38,730 nucleotides of DNA from Pseudolactococcus raffinolactis NBRC 100932 (GTDB taxonomy: Bacteria > Bacillota > Bacilli > Lactobacillales > Streptococcaceae), in assembly GCF_001591765.1 (NCBI RefSeq), contig NZ_BCVN01000016.1, positions 1 to 38,730 of the forward strand. Reading direction: 5' to 3'. How positions within the stretch are numbered: the stretch's first letter is position 1; each line of letters begins with the position of its first letter. Both the position numbers and the translations under genes were made by a program. A model generated the notes under the pieces. The model ran no database searches and was not told the DNA's origin. It saw only the letters and a list, made by a program, of their open reading frames with translations. Positions 16,134 to 24,606 of this stretch are shown in pieces.

Positions 16134-17243
16134 ATGACCAAGCAAACTGAACACAAGACACCAAAAATGGATACGATTTTATCTCATATCGGGATCAATC
16201 AAGATGAAGCAACGGGATCTTTGATCTCGCCCATTCACTTCTCAACGACTTACCAGCATCCTGAGTTTGGTAAGTCGACAGGTTTTGATTATACACGTAC
16301 GAAAAACCCAACGCGCGCCAATTTGGAAGAAGCTTTGGCAGCGATTGAAGCGGGAAAGTTTGCGATTGCGACAAGTTCAGGCATGGCAGCGATCGTGTTG
16401 GCGCTAGAAATCTTCCCTGTTGGCTCGAAAATCGTCGCCTCACGTGATTTATATGGCGGCTCTTTTCGTTGGTTTAACGACCAGCAAAAACGTGGGATTT
16501 TCGACTTCACTTATGTGGTGACGGAAGCCGATATGCTGGCTGCTATCACGCCAGAAACGGACATTGTCTACATCGAAACGCCGACTAACCCACTCATGAT
16601 CGAAGTCGACATTGCCAAGGTCGCTGAAAAAGCACATGAGAATGGCGCTAAAGTAATCGTTGATAATACTTTTTATACCCCAATTTATCAGCAACCATTA
16701 GTACTGGGTGCAGACATCGTTGTCCATTCAGCAACTAAGTACTTGGCAGGCCATAATGATGTCTTGGCGGGTGCTGTGATTGTTAAGGAGCAGGACTTGT
16801 ATGATCAACTGATCTATAACCTCAACACAACAGGTCCTGTGCTGTCACCTTTTGATAGTTTTCTGGTCATGCGGGGGTTGAAAACTCTGGCGCTACGGAT
16901 GCGCCAAGCAACGGCTAATGCTAATCAAGTGGCTGATTTTCTAAGGCAGCACAAAGCTGTTAAAGAAGTGCTCTATACAGGATTGGGCGGGATGATCGCT
17001 TTTAAAGTTCAGGATCAAGCTAAAATTCCAGCCCTGATCAATACTTTAGAGGTGATTACCTTTGCGGAAAGTCTTGGTGGTGTAGAATCTTTGATTACCT
17101 ACCCGACGACACAGACCCATGCGGATATTCCAGCAGAAGTCAGAGCAAGCTATGGTTTGACAGATGACTTACTACGTTTGTCGATTGGTATTGAAGATGT
17201 GACTGATTTAATTGATGATTTGGCAAATGCCTTGAAAGTGTGA
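16134..17243 (+). CDS. metB: Cystathionine gamma-synthase
   Basis: PLP enzyme that joins an activated homoserine ester and cysteine to cystathionine, the first step of transsulfuration to methionine. 369 residues, full length for the Cys/Met-metabolism family. Visible motifs: YTRTKNPTR (PLP phosphate), TSSGMAAI, DLYGGSFRWF, YIETPTNPL, VDNTF (PLP Asp) and SATKYLAGHNDV with Schiff-base Lys202. The C-terminus LGGVESLITYPTTQTHADI is typical of streptococcal MetB. GAGGTGAAAG precedes the ATG. A MalY/PatB-type beta-lyase follows after 6 bp, giving both steps from cysteine to homocysteine. Gamma-lyase activity cannot be excluded. Confidence 0.88.
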   Translation: MTKQTEHKTPKMDTILSHIGINQDEATGSLISPIHFSTTYQHPEFGKSTGFDYTRTKNPTRANLEEALAAIEAGKFAIATSSGMAAIVLALEIFPVGSKIVASRDLYGGSFRWFNDQQKRGIFDFTYVVTEADMLAAITPETDIVYIETPTNPLMIEVDIAKVAEKAHENGAKVIVDNTFYTPIYQQPLVLGADIVVHSATKYLAGHNDVLAGAVIVKEQDLYDQLIYNLNTTGPVLSPFDSFLVMRGLKTLALRMRQATANANQVADFLRQHKAVKEVLYTGLGGMIAFKVQDQAKIPALINTLEVITFAESLGGVESLITYPTTQTHADIPAEVRASYGLTDDLLRLSIGIEDVTDLIDDLANALKV

Positions 17244-17249
17244 TAATAA

Positions 17250-18416
17250 ATGGCAACAACTTATAATTTTACAACAGCTCCAAAACGATTGGGTAATCAC
17301 TCCATAAAATGGCAGGCCACTGAAAAAGATGCTGAGATTTTACCGATGTGGATTGCTGATATGGATTTTGAAACTTTTCCCGAGATGACTGCAGCGATTG
17401 AAAAATTTGCGAGCTTTGGGGGTTACGGCTATGCCTATCCAGCAGATTCTCTTTTTGAGGCCATTGTGGCTTGGGAAAAAGAGCAGCACGGCTATACGAT
17501 CCAAGCAGATGATATTACTTTGATAGAAGGTGTCGTACCGGCCTTATCTGTTAGTATCCAGGCGTTCACGCAGGAGGGTGATGCTATTCTCGTTAACACG
17601 CCACTCTACCCGCCTTTTACCCGTTCGATTAAGCTCAACAATCGCAAGGTCGTGACAAATTCGCTTGTTGAGCAGGACGGCCGCTTTACTCTTGACTTTG
17701 AGCAGTTGGAACAAGACATGATTGACAACGACGTCAAACTCTATGCATTTTGTAGTCCGCATAATCCTGGTGGTCGTGTTTGGCGTAAGGAGGAGTTGGT
17801 GCGCGTGGCAGAACTCTGCCGTAAGCATCATGTCATCCTTGTGTCAGATGAAATCCATCAAGACTTAACCCTCTTTGGACATCAGCACCACAGTATCAAT
17901 ACTGTTGGTGATTACAGTGACTTTACGGTCATCCTAACTAGTGCTACGAAGACCTTTAATATCGCTGGCACGAAAAATGCCTTTGCCATTATCGAAAATC
18001 CGACCCTTAAAAAACAATTCAGAGACCGGCAACTGAGAAATAACCAGCACGAGATTTCAACGCTTGGCTTGATTGCCACAGAAACAGCGTTGACCTATGG
18101 TCAACCATGGTTGCAGCAATTGAAGCAAGTATTGGCAGAAAATATCAACTACCTCATTGCTTATTTTGCTGAGCATGCACCCAAGATTAAAGTCATGAAA
18201 CCAGAAGGCAGTTACCTAGTCTGGATTGACTTCAGTGCCTATGGCCTGTCTCATGATGCTTTGCAGAAACTCTTGCGTGACCAAGCTAAAGTCATCTTGA
18301 ATGATGGCACAAGTTTTGGCATTGAAGGCAAAGGCCATGCCCGCTTTAATGTTGCAGCACCACTTGACCACGTTAAACTAGCAGTAGAACGCATTGCTGC
18401 TGTCTTGCCGCAATAA
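17250..18416 (+). CDS. patB: MalY/PatB-type cystathionine beta-lyase
   Basis: 388-residue fold-type I PLP enzyme that cleaves cystathionine to homocysteine, pyruvate and ammonia, and also releases volatile thiols. It starts with the family pattern of an early LPMWIADMDF, then TPLYPPF, FCSPHNPGGRVW (PLP Asn), VSDEIHQDL (PLP Asp) and TSATKTFNIAG with the Schiff-base Lys, ending with ARFNVAAP (substrate Arg). Six bp separate it from metB, with no clear binding site of its own, so translation is probably coupled. A weak terminator follows. Direct transamination activity is less likely for this subgroup. Confidence 0.87.
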   Translation: MATTYNFTTAPKRLGNHSIKWQATEKDAEILPMWIADMDFETFPEMTAAIEKFASFGGYGYAYPADSLFEAIVAWEKEQHGYTIQADDITLIEGVVPALSVSIQAFTQEGDAILVNTPLYPPFTRSIKLNNRKVVTNSLVEQDGRFTLDFEQLEQDMIDNDVKLYAFCSPHNPGGRVWRKEELVRVAELCRKHHVILVSDEIHQDLTLFGHQHHSINTVGDYSDFTVILTSATKTFNIAGTKNAFAIIENPTLKKQFRDRQLRNNQHEISTLGLIATETALTYGQPWLQQLKQVLAENINYLIAYFAEHAPKIKVMKPEGSYLVWIDFSAYGLSHDALQKLLRDQAKVILNDGTSFGIEGKGHARFNVAAPLDHVKLAVERIAAVLPQ

Positions 18417-18433
18417 AAAGATATAACAAGAAA

Positions 18434-18466
18434 GACAGCCTTGATAATTTGTGATAGGTTGTTTTT
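18434..18466 (+). terminator. Weak terminator after patB
   Basis: GACAGCCT pairs with AGGTTGTT (two G-T pairs) around a 14-base loop and is followed by T5. Confidence 0.5.
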
Positions 18467-18527
18467 CGTTTTGGTTTATAAGTATAAGGAATTAGAATCC
18501 GTCATGGTAAATAGCCAATTTTTTTGT

Positions 18528-18533
18528 TATAAT
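18528..18533 (+). promoter_or_regulatory. -10 box of upp
   Basis: TATAAT 38 bp before the ATG of upp. No convincing -35 box is visible at the usual distance. Confidence 0.5.
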
Positions 18534-18571
18534 GTTTAGTGAAGAAAATATCAGAAAGTTGGTTTATTAAA

Positions 18572-19207
18572 ATGGGAAAATTTCAAGTTGTGACGCATCC
18601 GCTAATTCAGCATAAACTCACTATTTTACGTCAAACATCGACAGGGACTAAAGACTTCCGTGAACTTGTGAATGAAATCGCCATGCTCTTGGGCTATGAA
18701 ATTTCACGTGAATTACCACTGGAAGATATTGAGATTGAAACACCAATTACAAAAACAATCCAAAAAACATTGTCTGGTAAAAAATTAGCTATCGTGCCAA
18801 TCTTACGTGCAGGTATTGGCATGGTTGATGGGATCTTGTCATTAGTACCAGCCGCAAAAGTAGGTCACATCGGCATGTACCGTGATGAAGAAACGTTGCA
18901 ACCTGTAGAATACTTGGTTAAATTACCAGAAGACATCGATCAACGTCAAATTTTTGTCGTTGACCCGATGTTAGCGACAGGTGGTTCAGCTATTCTAGCG
19001 ATTGACTCACTTAAAAAACGTGGTGCGGGCGCTGCCAATATCAAATTTGTCTGTCTTGTAGCTGCACCAGAAGGGGTTAAAGCCTTACAAGCAGCACATC
19101 CTGATATTGATGTCTTTACCGCAGCCTTGGATGAAAAATTAAACGACCATGGCTATATCGTCCCAGGTTTGGGTGATGCAGGCGACCGTTTATTCGGTAC
19201 AAAATAA
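18572..19207 (+). CDS. upp: Uracil phosphoribosyltransferase
   Basis: Converts uracil and PRPP to UMP in pyrimidine salvage. 211 residues beginning [20 protein letters not shown], the usual N-terminus, which is why 18572 is preferred to the GTG at 18539 that lies almost on the predicted transcription start. PRPP-binding loop [12 protein letters not shown], uracil-binding region [16 protein letters not shown] at the C-terminus, and [11 protein letters not shown] short unknown gene begins 5 bp after its stop and shares its terminator. Confidence 0.95.
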   Translation: MGKFQVVTHPLIQHKLTILRQTSTGTKDFRELVNEIAMLLGYEISRELPLEDIEIETPITKTIQKTLSGKKLAIVPILRAGIGMVDGILSLVPAAKVGHIGMYRDEETLQPVEYLVKLPEDIDQRQIFVVDPMLATGGSAILAIDSLKKRGAGAANIKFVCLVAAPEGVKALQAAHPDIDVFTAALDEKLNDHGYIVPGLGDAGDRLFGTK

Positions 19208-19211
19208 TCAG

Positions 19212-19538
19212 ATGGATCAACTCGAATTTGTCTTAACACATTTTGGTGCCAGTAGAGAATATCTTGACGATGGCTATTATCGGGTGCAAGACTTTGGTGA
19301 TGGAAGTTATGAACTTGAGTTTTCTACTGCCGGTTACTGTAGTACCTTTGATAGTCATCCGGCCATAAAGTTTCGGATTGATGCTGAAACCAAAGCCGTG
19401 ACTTTCTTGCTTTACCGGGATATGGTCGTGAGTCCTATCAAGTTTTTCAAACCAGAATCTGAAGCAGATATCACTTTCGTTCAAGGGCGTTTTGATCAAC
19501 TTTTGGCTAAATTTCACCAAGTTAAACAAGCAACGTAA
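19212..19538 (+). CDS. Hypothetical protein downstream of upp
   Basis: 108 residues starting MDQLEFVLTHFGASREYLDD, from ATG 19212, just after the upp stop. It is soluble, acidic in the first half and aromatic-rich (DFGDGSYELEF, KFFKPESE), with no signal peptide, helix-turn-helix or metal motif. No clear Shine-Dalgarno sequence is present, so it may rely on ribosomes finishing upp. It ends exactly at a strong terminator, which supports a real two-gene unit. Function not recognised. Confidence 0.65.
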   Translation: MDQLEFVLTHFGASREYLDDGYYRVQDFGDGSYELEFSTAGYCSTFDSHPAIKFRIDAETKAVTFLLYRDMVVSPIKFFKPESEADITFVQGRFDQLLAKFHQVKQAT

Positions 19539-19562
19539 CACTGCCATTTGGCGGTGTTTTTT
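19537..19562 (+). terminator. Rho-independent terminator of the upp unit
   Basis: AACACTGCC/GGCGGTGTT stem (one T-G pair), ATTT loop, T-rich tail. Confidence 0.85.
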
Positions 19563-19604
19563 CATGAAAAGTTGCAAAAAATACTTTAATTTCATACTTT
19601 TTGG

Positions 19605-19613
19605 TGTTATAAT
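19605..19613 (+). promoter_or_regulatory. Extended -10 promoter of kimA
   Basis: TGT-TATAAT, predicting a leader of about 130 nt before the TTG start. The leader contains AAAAGT-N9-ACTTTT (19699-19719) but no recognised riboswitch. Confidence 0.55.
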
Positions 19614-19750
19614 GGTGAGATGGGTCAATGTGATTAAAAGCGGCATAAAATTTAACTTGGGAACAACTACTGAACTACTTTATACGTTAGGTAGCGTGAA
19701 AAGTTTTGGCATGACTTTTAAAATATAGGACAGACTCAAACGGAGTAATC

Positions 19751-21595
19751 TTGAAAAAACTAAATGTGAAGCAGATTTTGGTCGGGAAGCCTTTAAAATC
19801 AACAGATGATGACAGTCATCTTCTCACAAAATTCCAAGCTTTAGCGATGTTATCAAGCGACGCTTTATCATCAATCGCTTACGGGACGGAGCAAATTGTT
19901 ACAGTGCTCTTGACCTTGTCTGCAGCTGCCATCTGGTATAGCTTGCCGATTGCGGCTCTGGTGCTCGTCTTGTTGGTTGCCCTGACGCTGAGTTATCGTC
20001 AAATTATCCACGCTTACCCACATGGTGGCGGGGCTTATGTTGTTTCGACAGAAAACTTGGGGGCTAATGCCGGCTTGATTGCAGGTGGGAGTCTCCTTGT
20101 CGACTATATGTTAACGGTTGCAGTATCAGTTTCAGCGGGTGCTGATGCCATCACCTCAGCACTCCCATCTCTGCATCCTTATAATCTACTGATTTCGATG
20201 ATCTTGGTTTTATTATTGATGTTGATGAATCTCCGTGGTCTTCGTGAGTCAGCTGGCTTCTTATTAGTTCCGGTTTATACCTTTGTGACGATGACAGTTT
20301 TACTGCTAGTCGTCGGTTTATTTAAGGTGGTGACAGGGGATTTATCTTATCATGCTACCAGTCATATCGGGTCTACAGTGCCAGGTATTTCGATCATTCT
20401 TTTACTTAAAGCCTTTTCTAGTGGCTCAGCCAGTTTGACGGGTGTTGAAGCAATCTCAAATGCTGTCCCATTCTTTAAGAAACCTAAGGCGCGTAATGCA
20501 GCTGGGACATTGGCTTTGATGGCCATGATTTTGGGGCTATTCTTTACAGGTATTACCTTCCTCAACTATTACCTCGGTGTGGTACCTAACGCACATTCTA
20601 CCGTGTTGTCGCAAGTTGCCCATACGATTTTTGATGGGAATGGTATTGGTCGTATTTTCTATTATGTTTTTCAGTTCTCAACTGCGATGATTTTAGCAGT
20701 AGCTGCAAATACAGGGTTTTCAGCCTTTCCTATGCTCAGTTATAACCTAGCCAAAAATAAATATATGCCGCACATGTACATGGAAAAAGGTGATAGACTT
20801 GGCTACTCAAATGGGATTATTAGTTTGGCTGCGGGTGCTGTGATACTCCTTGCGATTTTTAATGGCTCAACGAGTCGTTTGATTCCGCTTTATTCGATTG
20901 GTGTTTTTGTACCTTTTGCCCTGTCTCAAACGGGGATGGTTGTCAAGTGGCGTCGGGAAATGGGCAGCAAGTTCTGGCGTCATGCTCTGTCAAATATTAT
21001 CGGTGCAGCCATTTCAGCGATTATTGTTTTGATTTTGCTGGTTTTCCGCTTAGCTGATATCTGGCCTTTCTTTATCGTCATGCCTATTTTGATCGGCATT
21101 TTCTATGCCATCAAGCGCCATTATACGGAAGTCGCGCATCAGCTTCGGCTTGAAGATAAGGTTGTGGATCATGTCTATTCGGGCAATGTTGTCATCGTTC
21201 TTGTTGGCAATGTAACCAATGTCGCTGTTGGTGCCATGAGCTATGCTCAATCTATCGGATCGGAAGTCTTAGCGGTTCATGTGGCGACCAGAGAGACTTA
21301 CCGGAAAGATAAGGAAGTTGAAGCTGAGTTTAAGACTTTGTATCCCAATGTCCGTTTTTCGATTGTGGAATCAAGTTATCGTGATATCGTTAAACCAGTA
21401 GTCCGCTATGTCGATTTAGTGTCGAAATCAGCGGAGAAGAAGAACCATACAGTGACGGTTATCGTACCACAGTTTGTACCGAAACATTCTTGGCAAAATA
21501 TTCTCCACAATCAAATGTCCGTCCGCATGCGTTACTATCTCAGCTGGCGTGATAATGTGGTGGTGTCTAGCTATTCTTATCATTTGAAGAAGTAA
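19751..21595 (+). CDS. kimA: KimA-type high-affinity potassium transporter
   Basis: 614 residues of the APC superfamily, KUP-like branch. The N-terminus LVGKPLKSTDDD...LTKFQALAMLSSDALSSIAYGTEQI, the motifs YPHGGGAYVVS, AGGSLLVDYMLTVAVSVSAG, LLLKAFSSGSASLTGVEAISN and NTGFSAFP, and about 12 membrane helices up to about 455 match Bacillus KimA (YdaO) closely. The cytoplasmic C-terminus (about 465-614, VVIVLVGNVTNVAVGAMSYAQ...HLKK) is the universal-stress-like domain where KimA is inhibited by c-di-AMP. It imports K+ with protons. Start TTG 19751, with CGGAG 6 bp upstream. It is a single gene between terminators. The assignment rests on similarity to KimA recalled along its whole length; generic databases may call it an amino acid permease. 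Confidence 0.85.
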   Translation: MKKLNVKQILVGKPLKSTDDDSHLLTKFQALAMLSSDALSSIAYGTEQIVTVLLTLSAAAIWYSLPIAALVLVLLVALTLSYRQIIHAYPHGGGAYVVSTENLGANAGLIAGGSLLVDYMLTVAVSVSAGADAITSALPSLHPYNLLISMILVLLLMLMNLRGLRESAGFLLVPVYTFVTMTVLLLVVGLFKVVTGDLSYHATSHIGSTVPGISIILLLKAFSSGSASLTGVEAISNAVPFFKKPKARNAAGTLALMAMILGLFFTGITFLNYYLGVVPNAHSTVLSQVAHTIFDGNGIGRIFYYVFQFSTAMILAVAANTGFSAFPMLSYNLAKNKYMPHMYMEKGDRLGYSNGIISLAAGAVILLAIFNGSTSRLIPLYSIGVFVPFALSQTGMVVKWRREMGSKFWRHALSNIIGAAISAIIVLILLVFRLADIWPFFIVMPILIGIFYAIKRHYTEVAHQLRLEDKVVDHVYSGNVVIVLVGNVTNVAVGAMSYAQSIGSEVLAVHVATRETYRKDKEVEAEFKTLYPNVRFSIVESSYRDIVKPVVRYVDLVSKSAEKKNHTVTVIVPQFVPKHSWQNILHNQMSVRMRYYLSWRDNVVVSSYSYHLKK

Positions 21596-21600
21596 GATGG

Positions 21601-21628
21601 AAACAGTCGAATCCGACTGTTTTTTTGG
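21601..21628 (+). terminator. Rho-independent terminator of kimA
   Basis: AAACAGTCG/CGACTGTTT perfect stem, AATC loop, T7 tail. Confidence 0.9.
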
Positions 21629-21732
21629 TGCATCCTGATATTGAAAAAATCTGTGAAAGCCTATTGTTTTTCAAGTTTCGAGGCAAGCATCCATACCAGT
21701 TGCAATAGCCATGCACACTTTCAAAAATCTGA

Positions 21733-21882
21733 TCTCCTTTCCAAGCTGATGTAGGTGGCTTAAGTTTAATAGGCGCAGAAAATAGAAAAAAAGCACTGCA
21801 AGAAGCTATAAAGATAGTGCCACAATGCCAGTTCAGATGTTCAAATGATAGCATCCCTAGATCTATCACCATAAAAAATTAA
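21733..21882 (+). pseudogene. Possible remnant of a BadF/N-acetylglucosamine-kinase-like gene
   Basis: About 49 open codons without a start or binding site, between the kimA terminator and the RpiR gene. The reading VGGLSLIGAENRKKALQEA, then about 12 residues on FRCSNDSI, resembles the middle of BadF/BadG-type sugar kinases, where a Gly-Ala loop is followed by a helix and a strand ending in ND. Such kinases often accompany RpiR regulators and PTS genes. The fragment is short and the match is from memory, so this is weak. The rest of the 277-bp gap shows nothing I recognise. Confidence 0.22.
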
Positions 21883-21905
21883 AACGTTAGATGTCACTCG
21901 TCTCT

Positions 21906-22673
21906 TTATCCCAGACGATAGCGTGTATTGATTTTCAGTAACAGTGTTTCAAAAAGAATATCTGCAATGACCTCAAGTTGTAATCTGGAGCGTAGCCGTT
22001 TTCTTTTTGGGGTGCTTTGAGAAGCCACGAGACTGTTATTACAGATCTGGAAAAGTTCACTGTCAGAATTGCCACTGATTAGGCCACTTTTTACGTTTTT
22101 AATTGCGCTAGAAAAAATGGCTTCTGTGACATAATCTTCATGACCACCGAGCGAGAAAATTAAGATATAGTCATTTTCATTTGCAATAAACGGGATATTG
22201 GAAATGGGAGAATGCTCAGTAAAAGCATTAGACCAAATCCCACTTTGCTGAATTTTTTTAGAAAAAAATTTCGCAATCCCTGAAGAACTGCCAACGCCGA
22301 TAATAAAACAACGATGGGCTGAAAGAATATTTTTCACGATGTCATTTAATTCATTCGGGTCAATATTTGCCGTTGTTTTTTGCGTGTCATTTTGGATATT
22401 CAAAATGATTTCTTCAACACTTTCATACGGTGCGTAGTCATTTGCTGAAGAATCAGCAAATGCTAATTCATGTTTAAAAACGGTGAAGCTCGTATAACCG
22501 ATTTTATTGATGGCTCGCATAATAGTTGGTGCTGAGACATGTACTTCCTGTTCAATCATCCGTAGCTTTAAATCAATCATCTTTGTATTCAAACAATAGT
22601 TGATGACTTGTTGTTCAGCTTCAGATAAGCGATGGTAATTACTCTTAATTTGAGATAAAACAGTAATTGCCAT
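21906..22673 (-). CDS. RpiR/MurR-family transcriptional regulator
   Basis: 255 residues. The N-terminal RpiR helix-turn-helix (about 1-75) has LSEAEQQVINYC, VSAPTIMRAINKIGYTSFTVFKHEL. The C-terminal SIS domain (about 105-240) binds a sugar phosphate, with IIGVGSSSGIAKFFSKKI, FSLGGHED and GLISGNSDSEL. It reads away from a PTS operon, which it most likely controls in response to the imported sugar phosphate. AGGAGG precedes the ATG. The shared 295-bp intergenic region contains two copies of a promoter with a palindrome; these are the obvious binding sites. Activator or repressor mode is not decided by the sequence. Confidence 0.9.
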   Translation of the reverse strand: MAITVLSQIKSNYHRLSEAEQQVINYCLNTKMIDLKLRMIEQEVHVSAPTIMRAINKIGYTSFTVFKHELAFADSSANDYAPYESVEEIILNIQNDTQKTTANIDPNELNDIVKNILSAHRCFIIGVGSSSGIAKFFSKKIQQSGIWSNAFTEHSPISNIPFIANENDYILIFSLGGHEDYVTEAIFSSAIKNVKSGLISGNSDSELFQICNNSLVASQSTPKRKRLRSRLQLEVIADILFETLLLKINTRYRLG

Positions 22674-22722
22674 AAGAACACCTCCTTATAACTTATTTTC
22701 ATTAGGCTGCTACATAACTGAG

Positions 22723-22735
22723 TAGTATTTTACTA
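22723..22735. promoter_or_regulatory. Palindrome in repeat copy 1, candidate RpiR operator
   Basis: TAGTA-TTT-TACTA, ending 15 bp upstream of the -35 box of the first promoter and centred near -56 from the predicted transcription start. Confidence 0.5.
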
Positions 22736-22750
22736 ATGGCAGAAAAACCA

Positions 22751-22778
22751 TTGATTAATAATTTAAATCTAATATAAT
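22751..22778 (+). promoter_or_regulatory. Distal promoter of the PTS operon
   Basis: TTGATT, 16-bp spacer, TATAAT. Transcription would start near 22785 and run through the second copy. Confidence 0.65.
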
Positions 22779-22853
22779 TATAGCATAAACCAATAGAGCG
22801 TTCTTGTATAACACTTTGTTTTCTGATTTTAATTAGGTTGCTACGTAAATGAG

Positions 22854-22866
22854 TAGTAAATTACTA
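22854..22866. promoter_or_regulatory. Palindrome in repeat copy 2, candidate RpiR operator
   Basis: TAGTAA-A-TTACTA, a perfect inverted repeat placed exactly as in copy 1, 131 bp downstream. Confidence 0.5.
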
Positions 22867-22881
22867 ATGGCTTGAAAGTCA

Positions 22882-22909
22882 TTGATTAATAATTTAAATC
22901 TAATATAAT
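22882..22909 (+). promoter_or_regulatory. Proximal promoter of the PTS operon
   Basis: TTGATT, 16-bp spacer, TATAAT; identical core to the distal promoter, with a predicted start near 22916. Confidence 0.7.
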
Positions 22910-22968
22910 TATAGTATAAACCAGATGGGTGTTCTAGAAAACTCAATAAAAATAAGGAGATTCTTACC

Positions 22969-24603
22969 ATGAAAAAAAGAAGCGGTTTAGTTAATGTGTT
23001 TGAAACATTCGGTCGAAGTTTTTTATTGCCTGTGTCCGTACTACCGGCAGCGGGTATATTAAAAGGCATTGGCTCAGCGTTTACAAATTCTAGCACAATT
23101 GAGATGCATCCTTGGATGGCAAATCAAACACTACAGATTATCATGGGTTTTATTACCATGATTGGCTCAGTTGCCTTTGATAATTTACCGGTTATTTTCG
23201 CGGTTGGTGTTGTCGTTGGTTTAGCAAAACAAGAAAAAGGTTCTGCTGCACTTTCTGGTTTATTGGGTTTTCTAGTTTTGCATAATACACTTCACTACCT
23301 ACTCTCGGTAAGTGGTCAATTAGTTGATAAGGCTGCTAAAAATGGGGAAGAACTGATGAGTTTGCATATGCAGACGAATGTTCTGGGCATTCAGACAATG
23401 GACCTGAATGTATTCGGTGGTATTATCACAGGTATCGTAGTTTATTTAGCCCATAAAAAAGCCATCAAGATGCAAGTCCCACAAGTATTTGGTTTCTTCA
23501 GTGGACCGCGTTTGGTACCGATCTTGACAATTCCAGCAATGGCACTTGTTGCACTTGGTTTCTTCTTTATTTGGCCTTATGTTCAAGTTGGTATTACAGC
23601 ATTATCATTCGCAATTCTTAAATCAGGTTATTTTGGTACTTTTGCCTACGGTGTCATTGAACGTCTCTTACTGCCATTTGGTTTGCATCATGGTTTGAAC
23701 TGGCCAGTCCGGACAACAGAATTAGGTGGCATTTTTACAATCGATGGCCATCAATATGCAGGTACAATTAATGCCTATATGGCAGCACTTCAAAGTAAAC
23801 TACCAATTGATCCAATGATTACAAGATTTTCTAGCGGTAAATTTGTCTATAATATGTTTGGTTTACCAGGTGCAGCATTGGCAATGTACATGGCTGCTAA
23901 ACCTGAAAAGAAAAAAATGGTTGGTTCTTTACTACTAGCAGCTGCCTTGACGTCTTTCCTAACTGGTATAACTGAACCTCTTGAATTCACATTCTTGTTT
24001 GTTGCACCAGCACTCTACGGTGTACATGCTGTCTTAGTGGGTATTACGATGGTTATTACAAATATGGCTGGCGCTGCCTTCTTAACACCAACTGGACATG
24101 GTTTAATCAATTACTTGATTTATGGTGTGCTACAAGGTCCTAGAACACATTGGTGGTGGTTATTCATTCTTTGTGTTCCTTGCTTTATTATGTATTTCCT
24201 AGTCTTTAGTTTTGTCATAAAAAAATTCAATTTCAAAACACCAGGTCGTGAGGACGATGAGGAAACTGTTGCCTTGCACGGTAAAGATGAAGTCAGAGCT
24301 AAACTTGGTGTCAAAACACAAAAAGATCGGGATCAAAAAAATAATATGCCACCAATCCACGAACATGCGCTGGCATTGATTGAAGCTCATGGTGGTGAGG
24401 AAAATATTTCTGCAGTTGATGCGTGTATCACGCGCTTGCGGATTAATGTTAAAGACGAAGATTTAGTGGAAAAAGACAGAATTGTTAATCAGCTTAAAGC
24501 TATGGGATTCACCAAAAGTGGGATGCAAATGCAATCAATTTATGGTGGATACGCCAACCAACTTAAAATCGAGATTCAAAGTATTCTTGGATTAGGGGAA
24601 TAG
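22969..24603 (+). CDS. PTS sugar transporter, EIICB component of the glucose/maltose family
   Basis: 544 residues. An N-terminal EIIC membrane domain (about 1-425, beginning FGRSFLLPVSVLPAAGILKGIG) has about ten helices, FGLHHGLNWP and the conserved GITEPLEFTFLF. A charged linker leads to a C-terminal EIIB domain whose phosphorylated Cys486 lies in VDACITRLRINV. It takes up and phosphorylates a hexose or alpha-glucoside together with the separate EIIA two genes downstream. The layout IIC-IIB places it with PtsG/MalX/NagE-type permeases. The sugar cannot be fixed from sequence. AAGGAG precedes the ATG. It is first gene of a three-gene operon opposite the RpiR regulator. Confidence 0.88.
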   Translation: MKKRSGLVNVFETFGRSFLLPVSVLPAAGILKGIGSAFTNSSTIEMHPWMANQTLQIIMGFITMIGSVAFDNLPVIFAVGVVVGLAKQEKGSAALSGLLGFLVLHNTLHYLLSVSGQLVDKAAKNGEELMSLHMQTNVLGIQTMDLNVFGGIITGIVVYLAHKKAIKMQVPQVFGFFSGPRLVPILTIPAMALVALGFFFIWPYVQVGITALSFAILKSGYFGTFAYGVIERLLLPFGLHHGLNWPVRTTELGGIFTIDGHQYAGTINAYMAALQSKLPIDPMITRFSSGKFVYNMFGLPGAALAMYMAAKPEKKKMVGSLLLAAALTSFLTGITEPLEFTFLFVAPALYGVHAVLVGITMVITNMAGAAFLTPTGHGLINYLIYGVLQGPRTHWWWLFILCVPCFIMYFLVFSFVIKKFNFKTPGREDDEETVALHGKDEVRAKLGVKTQKDRDQKNNMPPIHEHALALIEAHGGEENISAVDACITRLRINVKDEDLVEKDRIVNQLKAMGFTKSGMQMQSIYGGYANQLKIEIQSILGLGE

Positions 24604-24606
24604 TAA

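Larger units (their letters stand above)
22701..22938 (+). repeat. Tandem duplication of a promoter/operator segment
   Basis: A segment of about 107 bp starting ATTAGG(C/T)TGCTAC occurs at 22701 and again at 22832, a period of 131 bp. The copies are mostly identical without gaps; the stretch from TTGATT to ATAATTATAG is identical. Each copy contains one palindrome and one complete promoter. Confidence 0.9.

Noticed and set aside
19620-19728. Open frame across the kimA leader as a coding gene
   Set aside because: It spans a terminator, a promoter and the leader; composition is not protein-like.
21567-21872. 101-codon minus-strand open frame between kimA and the RpiR gene
   Set aside because: It runs through the kimA terminator and 3' end, lacks a binding site and resembles no family; the plus-strand fragment is the better reading of this gap.
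22701-22938. CRISPR array or insertion sequence ends
   Set aside because: Only two long diverged copies, each holding a promoter; no spacers, terminal inverted repeats or transposase.
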